From Rhodospirillales bacterium (lineage in GTDB: Bacteria > Pseudomonadota > Alphaproteobacteria > Rhodospirillales > Shumkoniaceae), in NCBI GenBank assembly GCA_018432935.1, contig JAHDSF010000017.1, positions 248,001-312,000 of the forward strand: DNA of 64,000 nucleotides, written 5' to 3'. The translations under genes were made by a program, and so were the position numbers. Within the stretch, counting starts at the first letter, position 1; every line of letters starts with the position of its first letter. Shown piece after piece: positions 1 to 9,565 of the stretch. The notes beneath the pieces are model-generated. The model was given only the letters and a program-made list of their open reading frames with translations, searched no databases and had not been told where the DNA came from.

Positions 1-1457
1 CGCGCCGCAACCGTCATCAGGATGCCGCGGCTCCCGCGAAATCAGAGAGACCTGCCGAGGCCCCGGCGCGTCCGCGGACAAAGGATACACGTCCGGCCTC
101 CGAAGACCGGGAGACCCCGCCCGGGCTGGATACCGCCGCCGACACATCGAGCGAAGCCGCGACTCCGGCCCCTGACAAGGCCGAACAGCAAGTCGCGGCC
201 GCCGGTTCGGCCTCGGAAGCGCCCGTTGCCGACGTGCCGGGCTCATCCGTGGCCAAGGCCGCGCCCTCGGACGCGGCCCCCACCTCGGCGACCCCCCTCG
301 CCGACGCGGGGGAAGAGGGCGCGGCCCAACCTTCCGAGGGCGAGGCCAGCGCCGGGGCCACCCCGAAGACGAAGCCCGCCGGCGAGGCCTCCCCTCACGC
401 CCAGGCACGCCACGACACCACCGCCCCGCAGCCGAAACCCGGCGTGGCGGAGATGCCCGACGCCTCCGCCGGAGACGAAAGCCGTATCGCGACCACGGAC
501 GCTGCGGCCTCTTCCGGGAAAAAAGAAGGCGATGCGGCAAAGGCAGCGACCTCGCAGGCGAGCACGCTGGCTGCCAGCGAGGCCGCGGCCCAGCAAGCTG
601 CCGGATTGGCCAAGGAGGCCGGACCGAACGCCCGAATGCACGTCAAGGTGAAGGTCAACGCACCGGCGGCAAGCACGCCCGCCGAAGCCGACGCGATTGC
701 CGGCACCGCCTCCTCGACCGAGAACTCGGCTGCGCAGAGCGGCGGGAGGCAGGGCGGAGGCGGCCAGGCGCAGCACGTGAAGCTTGCCGGCCTTCCCGAT
801 CCCGCCGCCCCTCAGGCCTCCCAGACTCCGTCCGGACAAGCCTTGCCCGGCGTGGTCGAGGCTCCCGGCACGGCGAAGGCCTGGAGCACAGCCGAGGCCT
901 CCCCGGCAGGCGTGACCGCCACCGGCGCCAGCTCGGCGGGCGGCTCGACAGCAGCCGGTGCGGCCGTCCATACGACAGCCGCCGCCGAAACGTCGCAAGC
1001 CGCGCATGCCGCCGCGACGCCGCGGCACTCGGCAGCCTTCCGCCATGCGGTCGTCGACCAGGTCTCGGTGCGGATCACCAAGGCGATCGCCGAAGGTCTC
1101 GACCACATCAAGATTCAGCTCCGTCCGGCCAGCCTCGGCCGTGTCGACGTCGAAATCGAGATGAGCCAGGACGGTCGCATGACTGCCGTCGTGACAGCCG
1201 ACAACAAGGAAACCCTCGAGCTCCTGCAGCGCGACGCCAAGACCCTCGAGAAGGCCCTCCAGGACGCCGGTCTCCAGGCCGACTCCGGCAGCCTCACCTT
1301 CAACCTCCGCAGCGGCGACAGCAACCGCGGCGAGGCGCGTTCCGACGCCTTCGGCAGGTCGCCCGGCGCATCGCAGGAGGAGCCGACCCTGGACGAGCTT
1401 CTCAGCAAGGACGGCTTCACCCCGCGCGCCGACAAGCGCATCGACATCCGGGCTTAG
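1..1457 (+). CDS. fliK: Flagellar hook-length control protein FliK, C-terminal part (5' end outside window)
   Basis: The frame is open from the left edge to the TAG ending at 1457, so about 485 C-terminal residues are present and the start lies outside. Most of the visible protein is Ala/Pro/Thr/Glu-rich and of low complexity, as expected for the secreted ruler part. The last ~130 codons (about 1050-1340) hold the conserved Flg_hook domain, recognisable from IQLRPASLGRVDVEIEM. In known FliK proteins this domain contacts FlhB and switches export from hook to filament subunits. A GTG at 234 is an internal in-frame codon and need not be a start. flgD follows after 13 bases, so the two are probably co-transcribed. 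The family call is firm; the full length is unknown. Confidence 0.88.
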   Translation, partial: RRNRHQDAAAPAKSERPAEAPARPRTKDTRPASEDRETPPGLDTAADTSSEAATPAPDKAEQQVAAAGSASEAPVADVPGSSVAKAAPSDAAPTSATPLADAGEEGAAQPSEGEASAGATPKTKPAGEASPHAQARHDTTAPQPKPGVAEMPDASAGDESRIATTDAAASSGKKEGDAAKAATSQASTLAASEAAAQQAAGLAKEAGPNARMHVKVKVNAPAASTPAEADAIAGTASSTENSAAQSGGRQGGGGQAQHVKLAGLPDPAAPQASQTPSGQALPGVVEAPGTAKAWSTAEASPAGVTATGASSAGGSTAAGAAVHTTAAAETSQAAHAAATPRHSAAFRHAVVDQVSVRITKAIAEGLDHIKIQLRPASLGRVDVEIEMSQDGRMTAVVTADNKETLELLQRDAKTLEKALQDAGLQADSGSLTFNLRSGDSNRGEARSDAFGRSPGASQEEPTLDELLSKDGFTPRADKRIDIRA

Positions 1458-1470
1458 GAGAGAACTGATC

Positions 1471-2160
1471 ATGTTGATGTCAGGCGTCACGGGATCGACC
1501 GAGCTCGACTCCTCCTCCTCTGCCGGGCAGGCAAAGAACCGCCTGCAGGACGACCTCAACCGCTTCCTGAACCTGCTGGTGACACAGCTCAAGAACCAGG
1601 ATCCGCTCGATCCTCTCGACGCCAACGAGTTCACGTCGCAGCTGGTGCAGTTCGCCAGCGTCGAGCAGCAGATCTACGCCAACGCGAACATGGAGAAGAT
1701 GGTCAACCTGCAGCAGCAGTCGCAGACCGCTTTCATGATCGACTACATCGGCAAGACGGTCGAGACGCTGGGCGACAAGGTCAACCTCGAGGACGACCGG
1801 GCCGAGTTCAACTACGTGCTCGGAACCAACGCTGCCCACGTCCAGGTGTCGATCCAGAATTCCGCCGGCCAGACGGTATTCACGACCGAAGGAGAGAAGA
1901 CTGCCGGCAAGCACAACATCGTCTGGGACGGCAAGGACGGCAAGGGCGTCCAGCAGGCGGACGGCGTCTATACCATCGTCATCGCCGCGACTGACCGCGA
2001 CGGCAACCTGCTCGACGTCGAACAGACGGTGGTGGGACGGGTGGTCGGCGCCGGCAACGACAACGGCGAAGCGACCCTGTTCGTCGGCGAGGTCCTGACC
2101 CCGATGGACCAGGTGGTGACGGTCCGCGAGACCCCCGCCAAGCAGGAAACTGTCAACTAG
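1471..2160 (+). CDS. flgD: Flagellar hook capping (scaffold) protein FlgD
   Basis: 229 residues, close to the usual length of FlgD, the cap under which hook subunits polymerise outside the cell. The conserved N-terminal block is at residues 31-68 (LLVTQLKNQDPLDPLDANEF, then FASVEQQ). It is followed by a Gln-rich segment and a C-terminal FlgD Ig-like region with WDGKDGKG and DGVYT near residues 150-170. The ATG follows an AGGAGAG-type ribosome site in the 13-base gap after fliK. It sits between fliK and flgE, the order expected for a hook operon. FlgD is itself exported, and no Sec signal peptide is seen. Identity is secure. Confidence 0.95.
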   Translation: MLMSGVTGSTELDSSSSAGQAKNRLQDDLNRFLNLLVTQLKNQDPLDPLDANEFTSQLVQFASVEQQIYANANMEKMVNLQQQSQTAFMIDYIGKTVETLGDKVNLEDDRAEFNYVLGTNAAHVQVSIQNSAGQTVFTTEGEKTAGKHNIVWDGKDGKGVQQADGVYTIVIAATDRDGNLLDVEQTVVGRVVGAGNDNGEATLFVGEVLTPMDQVVTVRETPAKQETVN

Positions 2161-2208
2161 GAACGCTACGGCTGGCATTGCCGCCGGAATTTTTGAAGGA
2201 GAACCTCG

Positions 2209-4269
2209 ATGAGTCTTTACGGCGCCTTGTTCTCTGGAGTGTCCGGCCTCGTCGCCCAGTCGAGCGCGATGGGTGCGATCTCGGACAACATCACCAACGT
2301 CTCGACGGTGGGCTACAAGGAGACCACCACCAATTTCCAGACGCTGGTGACCAAGCAGGCCTCCGCCACCTTCTACTCGGCAGGCGGCGTGCAATCGAAG
2401 CCGCGCCACATGAACGACGTCCAGGGACTGCTGCAGGCCTCGACCTCGCAGACCGACATCTCGGTTTCCGGCTCCGGCTTCTTCGTGGTCAACGAGGTCG
2501 CCCGGCCCGGTATCCAGAATCAGTACCTGTACACCCGCGCCGGTTCGTTCACGATGGACGACCAGGGCTACCTGAGAAACGCGGCCGGCTTTTACCTGCA
2601 GGCATGGCCGACCGATGCCCGAGGCACCGTCACCCCCGCCAACCCGAACCTCACGGTGACCAACCAGAACATCATCTCCAGCGACTATCTGGAGACGGTG
2701 AACCTGAACCGGGTCGGTGGCACGGCGGCAGCTACCACCAGCATCCAGATCGGCGCCAACCTGCCGTCGAATGCGACCGCTGGGGCCACCCACAAGACCG
2801 ACGTCCAGTTCTTCGATTCGCTGGGCAACTCGAACAACATCAGCCTGGTCTACACGCGGTCGCCGCGCGGCAACCAATGGGACGTCAGCGTCAATCCGGC
2901 GCAGCAGACGGCGGTTGCCACCATGGAGGATGCCAGCGGCCGCGTCTACTCCAGCGTCGGCCAGCTCGAGTTCACCAGCAGGCCCGCCGACGGCGCGCGG
3001 GTGGTGATCGACGGGGTGACGTACGAATTCAACTCCGCCGGCGGCGTGACGGCCGGCAACATCGCGGTCAACATCGCGACCAACACCACGGTTTCGCAAG
3101 ACGTCGCCGCGCTGGTTGCCGCGGTGAAGGCGAACGATACCGAGTACGGCGATTACGGCGGCTACACCAACACCCGGATTTCGATCAGCCCGGCCTCGTC
3201 GAACACCGTGCTTTTCACCGAGGACGGGACGGCGGCGATCACGGTCAACCCGATCGGCCTTCTCGACGCGGCCGGCGATCCCGTCACCCAGCAGACCGAT
3301 GCCTTCACGGTGGCCCAGCAGAACGAGCTTTACACCGACTTCACCCAGTTCACGTTCGGCGGCATCCCCGCGGCGGGTACCTCGATCACCATCAACGGCA
3401 CGGTCTATTCGTTCGTCAACGGCGCCCCCGGCAGCACGACGCAGATCCAGGTCGACGGCGCGGCGACCCTGCCGACCGTCCTGGCCGCGCTGGAGACGGC
3501 GATCGAAACCAACGATCCTGCCTTCTCCGGGACCCGGGTCCGCGTGCGCGACAGCGGCGGCGGCGGCGTCGACACCCTGGTTCTCGAAAGCCTTCCCAGC
3601 GGATCGTACAACGTCGTCAACGACACCGGCGCAGCCCTGACGGTCGCCGGCGGTGCGCTGGCCAACGGCGCCACCCAGGCCGTCAATACCGGTTATGCCA
3701 TCACCTTCGACGTCGACGGACTGCCGGCGGCATTCAATATCGCCGAGCTCGAGATCCTGGGCTTCACCAACGGCGCCGCCGACATGGATGACGCAGTCAA
3801 CCACAGCCCGCAGATCACCCTCGACTTCGGCTCGATCGGCGAAGCCGACGGCATGACCCAGTTCGGCGAGGAGTTCACGCCGATCTTCATCAACCAGAAC
3901 GGTTCGAAGTTCGGCACCTTCGCGGGCCTGACGATCGGCACCGACGGTCTCGTCACCGCGCTGTTCGACAACGGCGAGACCCGCATCATCTACAAGATCC
4001 CTCTCGCCACCTTCATCAACGCGAACGGCCTCGAATCCAAGACCGGCAACGTGTGGACCGCCACCGACGCCTCGGGCAACTACACGCTGCGCGAACCCGA
4101 CAACGGCCCCGCAGGCCAGGTGATCCAGGCCGCCCTCGAGTCCTCCACCGTCGATATCGGAACCGAGTTCACGCAGATGATCGTGGTCCAGCGCGCCTAC
4201 TCGGCCTCGACCAAGATCATCAGCACCGCCGACGAGATGCTGGAAGAGCTGATGGCGGTCAAGCGGTAG
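2209..4269 (+). CDS. flgE: Flagellar hook protein FlgE, enlarged
   Basis: 686 residues, well above the ~400 of enterobacterial FlgE. The N-terminus carries the flagellar rod/hook motif (LFSGVSGL, then SDNITNVSTVGYK). The C-terminus carries the matching coil (EFTQMIVVQRAYSASTKII). Together these build the polymer core, and FlgE is the subunit of the universal joint. The extra length lies in the exposed middle. There, two segments share an ITINGTVYSF-like core: VVIDGVTYEF near residue 266 and SITINGTVYSF near residue 393. The ATG follows GAAGGAG at a good distance. A strong hairpin just after the stop (4295-4319) ends the hook transcript. Confidence 0.95.
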   Translation: MSLYGALFSGVSGLVAQSSAMGAISDNITNVSTVGYKETTTNFQTLVTKQASATFYSAGGVQSKPRHMNDVQGLLQASTSQTDISVSGSGFFVVNEVARPGIQNQYLYTRAGSFTMDDQGYLRNAAGFYLQAWPTDARGTVTPANPNLTVTNQNIISSDYLETVNLNRVGGTAAATTSIQIGANLPSNATAGATHKTDVQFFDSLGNSNNISLVYTRSPRGNQWDVSVNPAQQTAVATMEDASGRVYSSVGQLEFTSRPADGARVVIDGVTYEFNSAGGVTAGNIAVNIATNTTVSQDVAALVAAVKANDTEYGDYGGYTNTRISISPASSNTVLFTEDGTAAITVNPIGLLDAAGDPVTQQTDAFTVAQQNELYTDFTQFTFGGIPAAGTSITINGTVYSFVNGAPGSTTQIQVDGAATLPTVLAALETAIETNDPAFSGTRVRVRDSGGGGVDTLVLESLPSGSYNVVNDTGAALTVAGGALANGATQAVNTGYAITFDVDGLPAAFNIAELEILGFTNGAADMDDAVNHSPQITLDFGSIGEADGMTQFGEEFTPIFINQNGSKFGTFAGLTIGTDGLVTALFDNGETRIIYKIPLATFINANGLESKTGNVWTATDASGNYTLREPDNGPAGQVIQAALESSTVDIGTEFTQMIVVQRAYSASTKIISTADEMLEELMAVKR

Positions 4270-4294
4270 GCGCTGCACTCCGGATCGGCATGAT

Positions 4295-4325
4295 GGCCCG
4301 GCCGGCTCCCGGCCGGGCCTTTGCT
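4295..4325 (+). terminator. Rho-independent-type terminator after flgE
   Basis: Perfect 11-bp stem GGCCCGGCCGG / CCGGCCGGGCC (4295-4305 with 4309-4319) and a three-base loop, followed by a short T-rich run (TTTGCTT). It lies 26 bases after the flgE stop and before the separate promoter region of sciP. Confidence 0.75.
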
Positions 4326-4362
4326 TGCGTCCACGTTCGCAAACCCTTGTTAACCAACGCCC

Positions 4363-4377
4363 TTAGCCGTTTCTTAA
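4363..4377 (+). promoter_or_regulatory. CtrA-box-like site upstream of sciP
   Basis: TTAG-N7-TTAA at 4363-4377, one mismatch from the CtrA consensus TTAA-N7-TTAA, 62 bases before the sciP ATG. CtrA itself is encoded in this window, and sciP is a known CtrA target in Caulobacter. Binding here is inferred. Confidence 0.5.
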
Positions 4378-4439
4378 GGCCGCCCCGCTACGGTGTCTCC
4401 CGGGACGCATGGACGCCTGGGATAGATGCGTGGGGTACA

Positions 4440-4736
4440 ATGACTCACGACGGATCAGAGTTCAGGAACGCCATCGAAGCGATGTCCGACATTGTCAGTC
4501 CGTCGGGCCGGCGCATGACCGTCAACGACCTGCCTCCTCCCGATACCAAACGCTGGATCTCCCACCGCAAGGCCGAAGTGGTCGCGGGCGTCCGAGCCGG
4601 GCTGATCTCGCTGGAGGACGCGTGCAAGCGGTACGCCTTGTCGATTGACGAATTCCTCTCCTGGCAGCGCAACCTGGACGAGCGGGGGTTGAAGGGGCTT
4701 CGGGTCACCGTGGGACGGCGCAAGCGGATCCCATAA
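4440..4736 (+). CDS. sciP: SciP-like CtrA inhibitor (DUF1153 family)
   Basis: 98 residues, matching the small DUF1153 family. Conserved blocks are LPPPDTKRWISHRKAEVV and the helix-turn-helix-like stretch ISLEDACKRYALSIDEFLSW. In Caulobacter SciP binds CtrA, and also DNA, and blocks transcription of CtrA-dependent genes in swarmer cells. The same flgE-sciP-fliF order is found there. The ATG at 4440 is preceded by a GTGGGG ribosome-site-like stretch. The longer in-frame extension upstream runs through the flgE terminator and the promoter region and is not credible. CtrA is encoded 18.8 kb away. The family call is strong; inhibitor function is inferred from the family. Confidence 0.87.
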   Translation: MTHDGSEFRNAIEAMSDIVSPSGRRMTVNDLPPPDTKRWISHRKAEVVAGVRAGLISLEDACKRYALSIDEFLSWQRNLDERGLKGLRVTVGRRKRIP

Positions 4737-4793
4737 TTTTCTTTAAAATTCAGTGTTTTATGCGGCCCCTGCTAGGCAAGTTTTACCCGGTTG

Positions 4794-4808
4794 TTAACCA
4801 GTTGTTCA
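4794..4808 (+). promoter_or_regulatory. CtrA-box-like site upstream of fliF
   Basis: TTAA-N7-TTCA at 4794-4808, one mismatch from TTAA-N7-TTAA, about 90 bases before the preferred fliF start. It lies in the 162-base gap after sciP, which is unusually AT-rich for this window (also TTTAAAATT at 4742-4750). In Caulobacter the fliF operon is CtrA-controlled. The assignment here rests on pattern only. Confidence 0.42.
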
Positions 4809-4898
4809 CGGTCGTCGGGATAACCTCGACGCGGCCGATCGGGCCCATTTTTGCCGCGCCAAGGCAGCCGCCCGTATCGGTTTGAGGGGGAACCGTCC

Positions 4899-6554
4899 TT
4901 GGACGCGCTGCTGCAGACTCTGCGCAATCTCGGGCCTATGCGCCTGGCCGTCATGGGCCTGGTCGGGCTTGGGCTGCTGGGCCTGATCGTCTTCGCGGTC
5001 AGCCGGATCAGCACCCCGCCGATGGAGCTGCTGTTCAAAGACCTCGACATGAACGACTCGGCGCGCATCGTCAAGCAGCTCGAATCGATGGGAGAGCCGT
5101 TCCAGATTCGCGAAAACGGCAGCGCCATCATGGTGCCAAGCGACAAGGTGCTGCGGTTGCGCATGTCGATGGCCGACCAGGGACTGCCCAGCGGCGGTTC
5201 GGTGGGCTACGAGCTGTTCGACAACGCGAACACGATGGGCACCACCGACTTCGTGCAGAACGTCAACCTGGTGCGCGCCCTCGAAGGCGAGCTCGCCCGC
5301 ACCATCCGGGCCCTCGATCCGGTGCAGTCCGCCCGCGTCCACCTGGTGCTGCCGCGGCGCGAGCTGTTCAGCCGCCAGACCCAGATGCCGACCGCCTCCA
5401 TCATCGTCAAGCTGAAGCGCGGCGGGCGTCTCAATCGCGAGCAGGTCGGCGCCATCCAGCACCTCGTCGCCGCCGCGGTTCCGCAGCTCGTCCCCGAGCA
5501 CGTCTCGGTGGTCGACGAGCGCGGCACCCTTCTGGCGCGTGGCTTCGAGGATGCCGGCGGGCCCGAGGCCGCGGCGGCGATGAAGAACGAGGAGCGTCGC
5601 CTCGCCCTACAGCGCCGGCTGACGGAGACCGTCGAGAATCTGGTCGCTCAGGCGGTCGGCTACGGCAACGTCCGCGCCGAGGTCAACGCCGAGCTGGATT
5701 TCGACCGCATCACCACCCAGCAGGAGATCTACGATCCCGAAGGCCAGGTGGTACGCTCGACCCAGACCGTGGACGGCACCGCGCAGACCAAGGAATCCGA
5801 TGGCACGCCGCCGGTTTCCGTCGGCACCAACCTGCCCGATTTCGCAAGCCAGACCGGCGCCCCGGGCGCCAGCAGCAACGAACAGCGCAACGAGGAGACG
5901 GTCAACTACGAAATCTCGAAGAAGATCGTCAGCCACATCCGCGAGGGCGGCTATGTCAAGCGGCTGACGATCGCGCTTCTGGTCGACGGCACCTATGCGA
6001 CCGGCGCCGACGGCAAGCGGACCTATCAGCCCCGCCCCGAGGCCGAACTTGAGAAGATCGGCACTCTGGCGCGCAACGCGATAGGGTTCGATGCCAACCG
6101 CGGCGACACGCTCGACGTCATCAACCTGCAGTTCGCCGATCTGGCCGGAGGCGAGGACACGCCGCTCGACCTGTTCATGGGCCTGACGAAGGCAGACCTG
6201 CTCGACATCGCAGAGCTTCTGCTCTACGGCATCATCATCGTCCTGGTGCTGCTTCTCATCGTGCGCCCGATGGTCGTCCGCTTCCTCGAGACGCAGCCGC
6301 TGGCCGCCTCGGTACCCGAAGGGCGCCTGCTGACCGACCGCGCATCTGCACCCCCCGCGCTCACCGGGCCCGCGCCGCTGCCCGTCGAGGGCATGATCGA
6401 GGAGGAGGAGCCGTCGTTCGAGGAACTGATCGACATCGACAGGGTCGAAGGCCGGGTCAAGGCGTCCTCGGTCAAAAAGGTGGGCGAAATCGTCGAGAAG
6501 CATCCGATGGAGGCACTGGCGATCATTCGCACCTGGATGTACCAGGAAAGCTGA
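4899..6554 (+). CDS. fliF: Flagellar MS-ring protein FliF
   Basis: 551 residues from a TTG start at 4899. FliF forms the inner-membrane MS ring that houses the export gate and carries the C ring. The N-terminus has a membrane helix at about residues 14-35. It is followed by the YscJ/FliF ring-building domain ([36 protein letters not shown]). A second membrane helix lies near 441-463 and is followed by the acidic C-terminal tail that binds FliG. GAGGGGG at 4884-4890 sits 8 bases before this TTG. A TTG at 4851 would add 16 residues but lacks such a site and does not look like family N-termini. It starts a compact fliF-fliG-fliH-fliN series. Confidence 0.94.
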   Translation: MDALLQTLRNLGPMRLAVMGLVGLGLLGLIVFAVSRISTPPMELLFKDLDMNDSARIVKQLESMGEPFQIRENGSAIMVPSDKVLRLRMSMADQGLPSGGSVGYELFDNANTMGTTDFVQNVNLVRALEGELARTIRALDPVQSARVHLVLPRRELFSRQTQMPTASIIVKLKRGGRLNREQVGAIQHLVAAAVPQLVPEHVSVVDERGTLLARGFEDAGGPEAAAAMKNEERRLALQRRLTETVENLVAQAVGYGNVRAEVNAELDFDRITTQQEIYDPEGQVVRSTQTVDGTAQTKESDGTPPVSVGTNLPDFASQTGAPGASSNEQRNEETVNYEISKKIVSHIREGGYVKRLTIALLVDGTYATGADGKRTYQPRPEAELEKIGTLARNAIGFDANRGDTLDVINLQFADLAGGEDTPLDLFMGLTKADLLDIAELLLYGIIIVLVLLLIVRPMVVRFLETQPLAASVPEGRLLTDRASAPPALTGPAPLPVEGMIEEEEPSFEELIDIDRVEGRVKASSVKKVGEIVEKHPMEALAIIRTWMYQES

Positions 6555-6567
6555 CGGAGACGGCCGT

Positions 6568-7587
6568 ATGGCTCGCGTACGCGACGAGTTCCGCAACCTC
6601 ACCGGGACCCAGAAGGCCGCCATCTTCATGCTGGCCCTGGGCGATGAGCACGCCGGTCGCCTGTTCGAGTTGATGGACGACGACGAAATCCGCGAGCTGT
6701 CCTCCGCGATGGCCAACCTGGGCGGCGTCAGCTCGGCGCTGGTCGAACGGCTGTTCGTGGAGTTCGCCGATCAGCTTTCGACCGCCGGCTCGCTGGTCGG
6801 CAGTTTCGACACCACCGAACGTCTCCTCACGCGCAGCCTGTCCAAGGAGCGCGTTGATCAGATCATGGAGGAGATCCGCGGGCCGGCCGGGCGCACGATG
6901 TGGGACAAGCTCGGCAACGTAAACGAGAACGTGCTCGCGAACTACCTCAAGAACGAGTATCCGCAGACGGTCGCCGTGGTGCTGTCGAAGGTCAAGCCGG
7001 ACCACGCTGCACGCGTTCTTTCGGTACTGCCCGAGAACTTCGCGATGGAAGTCATCATGCGCATGCTTCGCATGGAATCGGTGCAGAAGGACATCCTCGA
7101 CCACGTCGAGCGCACGCTGCGCACGGAGTTCATGACCAACCTCGCGCGCACCCAGCGCCAGGACAGCCACGAGCTGATGGCCGACATCTTCAACAACCTG
7201 GACCGCAACGCCGAGAACCGGTTCATGACCGCCCTCGAGGAGCGCAACCGCGAGAGCGCCGAGCGCATCAAGCAGTTGATGTTCACCTTCGACGACCTGG
7301 TCCGGATCGACAACACCGGCATCCAGAAGCTGCTGCGGCAGGTCGAGAAGGAGCAGCTGGCCGTCGCCCTCAAGGGCGCCGCCGAGGCGGTCCGCGATCT
7401 GTTCTTCGCCAACATGTCCGAGCGTGCCGGCAAGATGATGCGCGAGGACATGGAGGCCATGGGCGCCGTGCGGCTGCGCGACGTCGACGAAGCCCAGGCG
7501 GCCATCGTCGCTGTCGCCAAGGCCCTTGCCGATGCCGGGGAGATCGCGATTTCCGGCTCCGGCGAAGACGACGAGCTTGTGTATTGA
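6568..7587 (+). CDS. fliG: Flagellar motor switch protein FliG
   Basis: 339 residues, the normal length for FliG, the rotor protein that binds FliF and meets the stator. The N-terminal FliF-binding region begins with [15 protein letters not shown]. The middle domain has the conserved block [19 protein letters not shown] near residue 130 (usually EHPQT). The C-terminal charged torque helix is around [19 protein letters not shown]. The ATG at 6568 follows GGAGACGG. It lies 13 bases after fliF and 11 bases before fliH. There is no sign of disruption. Confidence 0.96.
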   Translation: MARVRDEFRNLTGTQKAAIFMLALGDEHAGRLFELMDDDEIRELSSAMANLGGVSSALVERLFVEFADQLSTAGSLVGSFDTTERLLTRSLSKERVDQIMEEIRGPAGRTMWDKLGNVNENVLANYLKNEYPQTVAVVLSKVKPDHAARVLSVLPENFAMEVIMRMLRMESVQKDILDHVERTLRTEFMTNLARTQRQDSHELMADIFNNLDRNAENRFMTALEERNRESAERIKQLMFTFDDLVRIDNTGIQKLLRQVEKEQLAVALKGAAEAVRDLFFANMSERAGKMMREDMEAMGAVRLRDVDEAQAAIVAVAKALADAGEIAISGSGEDDELVY

Positions 7588-7598
7588 CGGGAACTCAG

Positions 7599-8324
7599 AT
7601 GGCCAGGGTGCGCCGCTATCTTTTCGACCGTGATTTCGGACCGCCGGGCGAAGAGGCGTTGTTCGCGGAAGCCCAGGCCGCTGCCCTGGCGGCCGCCGAG
7701 GAAGCCGAGATCGAGATCGTCGAGGTCGAGCCGGAGCCGACCTTCGCCCTGGCCGACCTCGAAGCCGCCCGCCGCGAGGGTTTCCAGCAGGGCTGCGAGC
7801 AGGGCTTCCGGGACGCTCAGAAGACCAACGAGAAAATGCTTCTGGAAACCGCCGGGAAGGCGCTGGCCCAGGTGGCCGAGATGTTCCGCATCCAGGAGAG
7901 CGCCAACGCCGCCCGCGCCCGCGAGGCCGTCGAGGTCGCCGTCACGGTCGTGCGCAAGCTGTTCCCGTCCTACTGCGCGCAGCATGGCTGCGGCGAGATT
8001 GAGGGCCTGGTCGGGGGACTTCTCGCCCACCTCGAGAGCGAGCCCAAGGTCACCGTGCTGGTGCACGCTTCGGCTCTTGAGTTGCTGGCGCCGCTGCTGG
8101 CCGAACGTGCGGCGCCCCTGGGACTCGGGGACCGGCTGGTCGTCATGGCGGCGGACGGCGTCGCGCCGGGCGACTGCGTCGTGAAGTGGAACAATGGCGG
8201 CGCCGAGCGCGTCACCGCCGAGACTTGGCAGGAAATCGACCGCATTCTGGCGCGCAACGCCGAGGCTTCCGAAACGGCCGCGACCGTCGAGGTGCCGGCC
8301 GTCGCCCAAGCGTTATCAGCGTAG
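7599..8324 (+). CDS. fliH: Flagellar export ATPase regulator FliH (FlbE-like)
   Basis: 241 residues. The N-terminal part is acidic and Ala/Glu-rich. It is followed by the FliH-type helical stretch with repeated small residues (REGFQQGCEQGFRDAQ). The C-terminal half carries the domain that pairs with FliI and the C ring. FliH inhibits the FliI ATPase and docks it at the export gate. The gene starts at the ATG at 7599, 11 bases after fliG, and fliN follows after 22 bases. This is the position of flbE in the Caulobacter fliF operon. The sequence is less conserved than its neighbours, but context and the glycine-repeat helix make the call good. Confidence 0.85.
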   Translation: MARVRRYLFDRDFGPPGEEALFAEAQAAALAAAEEAEIEIVEVEPEPTFALADLEAARREGFQQGCEQGFRDAQKTNEKMLLETAGKALAQVAEMFRIQESANAARAREAVEVAVTVVRKLFPSYCAQHGCGEIEGLVGGLLAHLESEPKVTVLVHASALELLAPLLAERAAPLGLGDRLVVMAADGVAPGDCVVKWNNGGAERVTAETWQEIDRILARNAEASETAATVEVPAVAQALSA

Positions 8325-8346
8325 CCGTAGCGAAACGGGGGAACCC

Positions 8347-8709
8347 ATGGCTGACTCGAAGGCATCTCTTCAGCTCGACGAACTCAACGACGCCCCCTCC
8401 GCAGGCGCGTTCGAACCCGAGGAAACCGAGTTTGCCGAACCCCAGGAGGCGCCGCGCAACTCGCGCGACCTCGAGGCGGTCTACGACATCCCGGTCCAGG
8501 TCTCGGCTGTGCTCGGCAAGGCTACGATGCAGGTGAGCCAGCTTCTCAAGCTGGGCCGCGGCGCGGTGGTCGAACTCGATCGCAAGGTCGGCGAGGCCAT
8601 CGACATCTACGTCAACAACCGGCTGGTGGCGCGCGGCGAGGTGGTGGTCGTCGAAGACCGGCTGGGCGTCACCATGACGGAAATCGTCAAGACCGATCGC
8701 ACCACCTGA
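8347..8709 (+). CDS. fliN: Flagellar motor switch protein FliN
   Basis: 120 residues. The acidic N-terminal tail (~40 residues) precedes a typical SpoA/FliN domain: VYDIPVQVSAVLGKATMQVS, then LKLGRGAVVELDRKVGEAID and LVARGEVVVVEDRLGVTM. FliN forms the base of the C ring and helps bind CheY-P and FliH. The ATG at 8347 follows GGGGGAACCC. An earlier in-frame start would run back into fliH and is unlikely. It is placed between fliH and a motA-type gene. No fliM is present in the window, so that C-ring partner must be elsewhere. Confidence 0.95.
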   Translation: MADSKASLQLDELNDAPSAGAFEPEETEFAEPQEAPRNSRDLEAVYDIPVQVSAVLGKATMQVSQLLKLGRGAVVELDRKVGEAIDIYVNNRLVARGEVVVVEDRLGVTMTEIVKTDRTT

Positions 8710-8730
8710 GCCCCGAGAGGACCACAGACC

Positions 8731-9546
8731 ATGGCCGACATCGGCTCCCGGCCCGAGAACGGACGCTCCAGGATCGTCATCGATATGGCGACGGTGCTCG
8801 GGCTGCTGTCCGGGTTCGGGCTGGTCGGCACCGCCTTGTTCATCGGCGGCTCTCCGCTCTCGTTTGTCGATCTGCCGGCGATCCTGATCGTGTTCGGCGG
8901 CACCTGCGCGATCGTTCTCACCTGCTTCTCGATGGACGAGGTCCTGCACACCTGGCGCGTACTGCTGAAGACGATCGTGTTCTCGGTGCAGGATCCGGCG
9001 GAAGCGGCCATTCGCGTCCTCCAGGTGGCCGAGGCGGCCCGTCGCCAAGGTGTGCTTTCGCTGCAGAGCGCGCTGCCGGCTTTGGAGGATGAGCCGTTTC
9101 TCCTGAAGGGCATCAGCATGGTCGTCGATGGCACCCCGGGCGAGGAGGTGGAGGCGATCCTGCGGCGTGATCTCAACGCCACCGTGCAGCGCCATGCCAA
9201 GAGCTCGGGCGTGCTGCGCAAGGCGGCCGAGTTCTTCCCTGCCATGGGCCTGATCGGTACGCTGATCGGCTTGGTGCAGATGCTGGGCCGCCTCGACGAT
9301 CCTTCGACCATCGGCCCCAGCATGGCGACCGCCCTCATTACCACCTTCTACGGCGCCGTGATGGCCAACATGGTCTGCCTGCCGTTGGCCACCAAGCTGG
9401 AGCGCAACTCGGCGCAGGAGGCTCTGGTCAATCACCTGTACATGATGGGAGCAGCTTCGATCGGCCGTCAGGAGAACCCGCGGCGTCTGGAGATGCTGCT
9501 CAACAGCATCCTGCCCCCTGCAAAACGCATCCGCTACTTCGACTAG
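8731..9546 (+). CDS. motA: MotA/PomA-type flagellar stator protein
   Basis: 271 residues of the MotA/TolQ/ExbB proton-channel family. There are two N-terminal membrane helices (about 19-38 and 46-66), a large cytoplasmic loop with charged residues (RRDLNATVQRHAKSSG), and two further helices around FFPAMGLIGTLIGLVQMLG and TTFYGAVMANMVCLPLA. The prolines in FFPAMG and CLPLA match the conserved torque-linked prolines of MotA/PomA. The IGTLIGLVQML region favours the PomA-like branch. The partner MotB/PomB is not in the window. The gene lies 21 bases after fliN and 19 bases before flbD. Confidence 0.88.
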   Translation: MADIGSRPENGRSRIVIDMATVLGLLSGFGLVGTALFIGGSPLSFVDLPAILIVFGGTCAIVLTCFSMDEVLHTWRVLLKTIVFSVQDPAEAAIRVLQVAEAARRQGVLSLQSALPALEDEPFLLKGISMVVDGTPGEEVEAILRRDLNATVQRHAKSSGVLRKAAEFFPAMGLIGTLIGLVQMLGRLDDPSTIGPSMATALITTFYGAVMANMVCLPLATKLERNSAQEALVNHLYMMGAASIGRQENPRRLEMLLNSILPPAKRIRYFD

Positions 9547-9565
9547 GCGTGGAGGAACCACCCTC

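Noticed and set aside
2160..2208. Sigma-54 promoter before flgE
   Set aside because: CTGGCATTGCC recalls a -24 element, but no GC is found at the right distance for -12. The flgE message can come from upstream.
1480..4278. A 932-codon open frame on the minus strand across flgD and flgE
   Set aside because: It is antisense to two clear flagellar genes, has no family features, and its His/Arg/Gly/Asp-rich make-up is what GC-rich DNA gives in this shadow frame.
4053..4439. Long N-terminal extension of the SciP-like protein
   Set aside because: It would overlap the flgE end, the terminator hairpin and the CtrA-box-like site. The 98-residue form matches the family length.
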